Assembly (NCBI GenBank): GCA_028554755.1 | Contig: JAPTOF010000020.1 | Span: 6,267,001 to 6,331,000, forward strand | Source: Cordia subcordata | Lineage: Eukaryota > Streptophyta > Magnoliopsida > Boraginales > Cordiaceae | Reading direction: 5' to 3' | DNA: 64,000 nucleotides | Shown here: in pieces, positions 61,592 through 64,000 of the stretch | How the letters are laid out: each line of letters begins with the position of its first letter | How positions within the stretch are numbered: the first letter of the stretch is position 1 | The notes under the pieces: generated by a model | The model's input: only the letters and a program-made list of their open reading frames with translations | Told to the model about the DNA's origin: nothing | Databases searched by the model: none | Position numbers and translations under genes: made by a program

Positions 61592-62638
61592 GTGAAAAGT
61601 GTTGAGACACCTTTAGACCAGGTTAACGGGATGGGAATGAGGCCTATAAATGAGGAGATTAGTGGTGAAAATGATAATGTATTGGATAAAGAAATAGAGA
61701 GAGAGGTTGATGGAGAGTTAACTTCATGTAGTAAGGATGAGGATGAGTTTGATAGTACTTTGGTTCTTGATGATGATTTTGAGTATGTTCTAAAGCAAGT
61801 GGTACCTTATCTTCTCATTGAGTCAAGTGAACCTGTTTTCTCTTCCCTTCTTATACCTTACACACACTTAGAGAATGATTTTGATATTCATAGCACTCAT
61901 TTGCATTCCAAGTCTTCATTCAGAGAGCTAGATGCTCATACCTCTCCCCAGCGTACATGCATGCATGATCCGAAGTGTTTTGAGTCCCGTTTATCCCCTT
62001 CACCTATGCCTATCCCTTGTGAAGAGCATGATTGTGAAGTGATGACCACTAGTGTTGAAACTGTAGAAGTATTTGATGAGTGCTTAGCTAGTGTTAAATC
62101 GGAATCATCAATTGGGGAGAGCATAGCATCAATTTCAGAGTCTTTGCGTGATAAGTCTTTTGGAGTTATAGATTTTTGTGTTGAGGAAAATAGTCACTCT
62201 AAGAAGACGCCTAAGGACGAAATTGATGAACTTGAAATATTGATTTATGGGTCTTTGGGTGTATTTGATGAATCATTATTGATACCTTCTTCTACCTTCT
62301 CCGATAGGGAATTGCTTGATAAGGTTAATCGACTTTTAGATAAGCATGAACCTTCTCTTTATGAGAGTAAATCCATTCAGATCAAGTCCATCCTTTGTGA
62401 GGAGTTAGAGGACCTATGCTTGATCACGTCATATCTTGTGGAGAGAAGGAGTCTTGTACTTCAACATCTCTTTCCTTTAATCTTTCTTCTCCAAATGTCA
62501 TCCCTATTCTCCTTTCCCATTCCGTTGAGCCCCCTCTTTGGAGCTCACATTTGTGCTTGCGTACATAGAGCATTTTCATCTAGGATTAGAGCATTCACTT
62601 CCCGCATTGCACGCATTGGACATTTCATTGACCCATGA
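61592..62638 (+). CDS. Acidic 348-codon ORF of unknown function in retroelement
   Basis: This is an uninterrupted ORF with many Asp, Glu and Ser residues. It has no match that I recognise to gag, protease, reverse transcriptase, RNase H or integrase. Features: an acidic N-terminal third (EEISGENDNVLDKEIEREVD), a Cys/His-containing centre, a leucine-rich segment ELLDKVNRLLDKHEPSLYES, and a less convincing hydrophobic/Arg-rich end after about residue 285. It lies between the gag-like remnant and a polypurine-type tract at about 62,853-62,867. The start codon is uncertain because the preceding broken frame (EYLSRGVENEQLMS) may originally have been joined to it. It may be the coding part of a non-autonomous element or an extra ORF of a larger one. 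Confidence 0.4.
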   Translation: MKSVETPLDQVNGMGMRPINEEISGENDNVLDKEIEREVDGELTSCSKDEDEFDSTLVLDDDFEYVLKQVVPYLLIESSEPVFSSLLIPYTHLENDFDIHSTHLHSKSSFRELDAHTSPQRTCMHDPKCFESRLSPSPMPIPCEEHDCEVMTTSVETVEVFDECLASVKSESSIGESIASISESLRDKSFGVIDFCVEENSHSKKTPKDEIDELEILIYGSLGVFDESLLIPSSTFSDRELLDKVNRLLDKHEPSLYESKSIQIKSILCEELEDLCLITSYLVERRSLVLQHLFPLIFLLQMSSLFSFPIPLSPLFGAHICACVHRAFSSRIRAFTSRIARIGHFIDP

Positions 62639-63249
62639 GGACAATGTGTTCTTAGCCTTAGATCATGAAAAAAAGGTCATGAGGTGGTTGATTAGGGAGC
62701 CAATGAGGCATGATCCTTTACATTTGTGTATAATCCCTACCACATTAGAGCACACATTTTTCATTTTATGCTTTAAGGTGGGATTACTTAGAAAAGGCAT
62801 GCATAGTTTTATCTTTGTTTCATTCTATATTGCATGACAAATTAAACAGGCTTCACTTGAGGGGGAGTGCGAACGCATATAAACTTTGCATTTATCTTCT
62901 CATGTACTTGTGATGATTTGATAACCACTCTAGGGCTCTTGATTTGTACGTCTACTGGTGAACTGTAGTTTATTTATACTGTAGCACTTTCATGAATGAA
63001 TGAAATACAACAGAGAACAAATTCTTCTCTTATCCTTTAAAAAAGAAATGCTTTGATTGTATTCCCACACTAAAGCACATCATTATTCATTTACAGTGAG
63101 TTTTTAGGTTTTACAGATACACAGCATTTCTTTTCCTCCACCAACTTAATCTACCTGATATGATACATATACGTACTAAGAATTCAACAGAAACACATCA
63201 CGTACTGATCTTTTTGATGAAGGTAATTAAAATGATAAGTTGAATGGTG
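62639..63249. other. Retroelement 3' part and 3' flank of the last gene
   Basis: A purine-rich ACTTGAGGGGGAGTG at about 62,853 looks like a polypurine tract, which primes plus-strand synthesis just before a 3' LTR. The following sequence does not match the 2.6-kb 5' LTR. From about 63,000 it is probably the 3' UTR side of the minus-strand gene at 63,250. Confidence 0.4.
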
Positions 63250-63936
63250 TCATATATTCACTGGTGTATTGTTGTTTATATGGTTTGGAGGAGGAAGCGC
63301 CGCGATGATAAAAGGAACCACGGATAAACTCCCAGACAGCCCTGGAATCCAGAGCAGCTTTGATGGAAGAAAAGCACCAACCAAACCATTAAAAGCTAGT
63401 AAAACTATCGCTATCCCCACCTGTTCTGCGGCGTTTGCTGGAAGGTGACATGTCTCGCGCAACAATAGCCCGTTCCAGATTGAAGTGCATCCTACTGAGA
63501 GCGCAACAACCGTGAATCGCATGATTGCTGGCGGAGATTTTTGGCTAAAGAAGTATACTATCATTCCTGTAGTGACTGGAACAGCTACGCCAAGCACAGT
63601 CTTACCCAGATCTTGCTTCCTCAAGTTCACAATAATTGGGTGTAGAAGTATCGGCCGGGCAGGTGTTGAGCTGCTACTTTCATCACCATCACACTGGTGA
63701 TTGTCTTCATCATCACCACCTGATTCTGCAGATGCGGTTGATGGTGGCGTTGGAGGAGACTGAGACTTCTCCGGGGCGCCCCAGGGCGGCTTTCCAGCGC
63801 CAAACCCGAGAACGGTGAAGACTTGCCGAAAGAACGCTGAGAAAAGTCTTGTGAACCAGGGAGTCATGGTTACAGTCTCAGAAATTTCACTGCCAGTGGA
63901 TGATGGAGTCCTTATTAGTCCACTTTCCGTATCCAT
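63250..63936 (-). CDS. Unknown four-helix membrane protein, terminal coding exon
   Basis: The ORF is open from the acceptor CACTGCAG just upstream of ATG at 63,936, giving 228 residues from MDTESGLIRTPSST. A longer in-frame ATG at 63,975 lies in what looks like the intron, so I chose 63,936; a 5' exon is probably outside the window. The N-terminal 100 residues are soluble and low-complexity (Ser/Pro/Asp-rich, DDEDNHQCDGDESSSS). Then come about four hydrophobic helices: VLGVAVPVTTGMIVYFF, FTVVALSVGCTSIWNGLLL, VGIAIVLLAFNGLVGAFL and a C-terminal one ending FIIAALPPP. I do not recognise the family. Codon use and the clean frame mark it as a real gene rather than transposon debris. Confidence 0.75.
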   Translation of the reverse strand: MDTESGLIRTPSSTGSEISETVTMTPWFTRLFSAFFRQVFTVLGFGAGKPPWGAPEKSQSPPTPPSTASAESGGDDEDNHQCDGDESSSSTPARPILLHPIIVNLRKQDLGKTVLGVAVPVTTGMIVYFFSQKSPPAIMRFTVVALSVGCTSIWNGLLLRETCHLPANAAEQVGIAIVLLAFNGLVGAFLPSKLLWIPGLSGSLSVVPFIIAALPPPNHINNNTPVNI

Positions 63937-64000
63937 TGAAGTTTCTGCAGTGTTTAACAAGAAACACTGAATCAATTGTTTGAACTTTGAATGACAGAAC

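Noticed and set aside
1..64000. CRISPR arrays, operons, tRNA or rRNA genes, known miRNA precursors
   Set aside because: No regular spacer-repeat array, no tRNA T-loop signature in a foldable context, no rRNA text, and no mature sequences of the common conserved plant miRNAs that I could recall were seen on either strand.

Overview
This is a window of nuclear DNA from a eudicot plant. It is AT-rich, its genes have short coding exons with GT/AG introns, and the long gaps hold microsatellites, MITEs, SINEs, LINE remnants and LTR retrotransposon pieces. No bacterial, organellar or viral gene organisation is visible. I identified genes by reading translations and splice sites by eye. Homology statements rest on remembered family features, not on a search.

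Left part (1-17.9 kb): the last coding exon of a phage-type organellar RNA polymerase (RPOT, +); a three-exon gene for a small TAXIMIN-like hydrophobic cysteine-containing protein (+); a broken SAM-domain/peroxiredoxin-like-2 gene (+), frameshifted and cut off before its redox centre; a decayed but near full-length PPR-DYW pseudogene (-); and an intact eight-exon bHLH49-type transcription factor (-). Middle part (17.9-41.7 kb): intergenic sequence with SSRs, SINE copies, MITEs, a 322-bp palindrome and a diverged tandem duplication carrying clustered CATGCA motifs. At 41.7-45.6 kb lies an intact four-exon gene for a WPP-domain-interacting tail-anchored coiled-coil protein (WIT, -), with a 5' UTR intron. 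As I recall the Arabidopsis map, WIT2, bHLH49, a PPR gene and RPOTm lie close together on chromosome 1 (At1g68910, At1g68920, At1g68930, At1g68990). The window therefore looks like a conserved block in which the PPR neighbour has died in place.

Right part (49.6-62.9 kb): a nest of transposable elements. It contains a Ty3/gypsy LTR fragment with PBS and broken gag; a hAT transposase pseudogene stopped mostly by single nonsense codons; a LINE reverse-transcriptase fragment on the minus strand carrying a fresh triplication of 47 bp; and an LTR of about 2.6 kb with an Athila-like PBS inserted next to or into that LINE. The internal region of this LTR element holds a solo LTR (itself hit by a 226-bp MITE), a second 226-bp MITE in opposite orientation, and a 348-codon acidic ORF of unknown function. 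The window ends with the terminal coding exon of an unrecognised four-helix membrane protein gene (-).

I found no convincing new multi-gene system. The most interesting items are the uncharacterised 348-codon ORF in the long-LTR element, the in-place loss of the PPR gene, the hAT pseudogene's nonsense pattern, the RY-motif tandem duplication and the nested insertion history.
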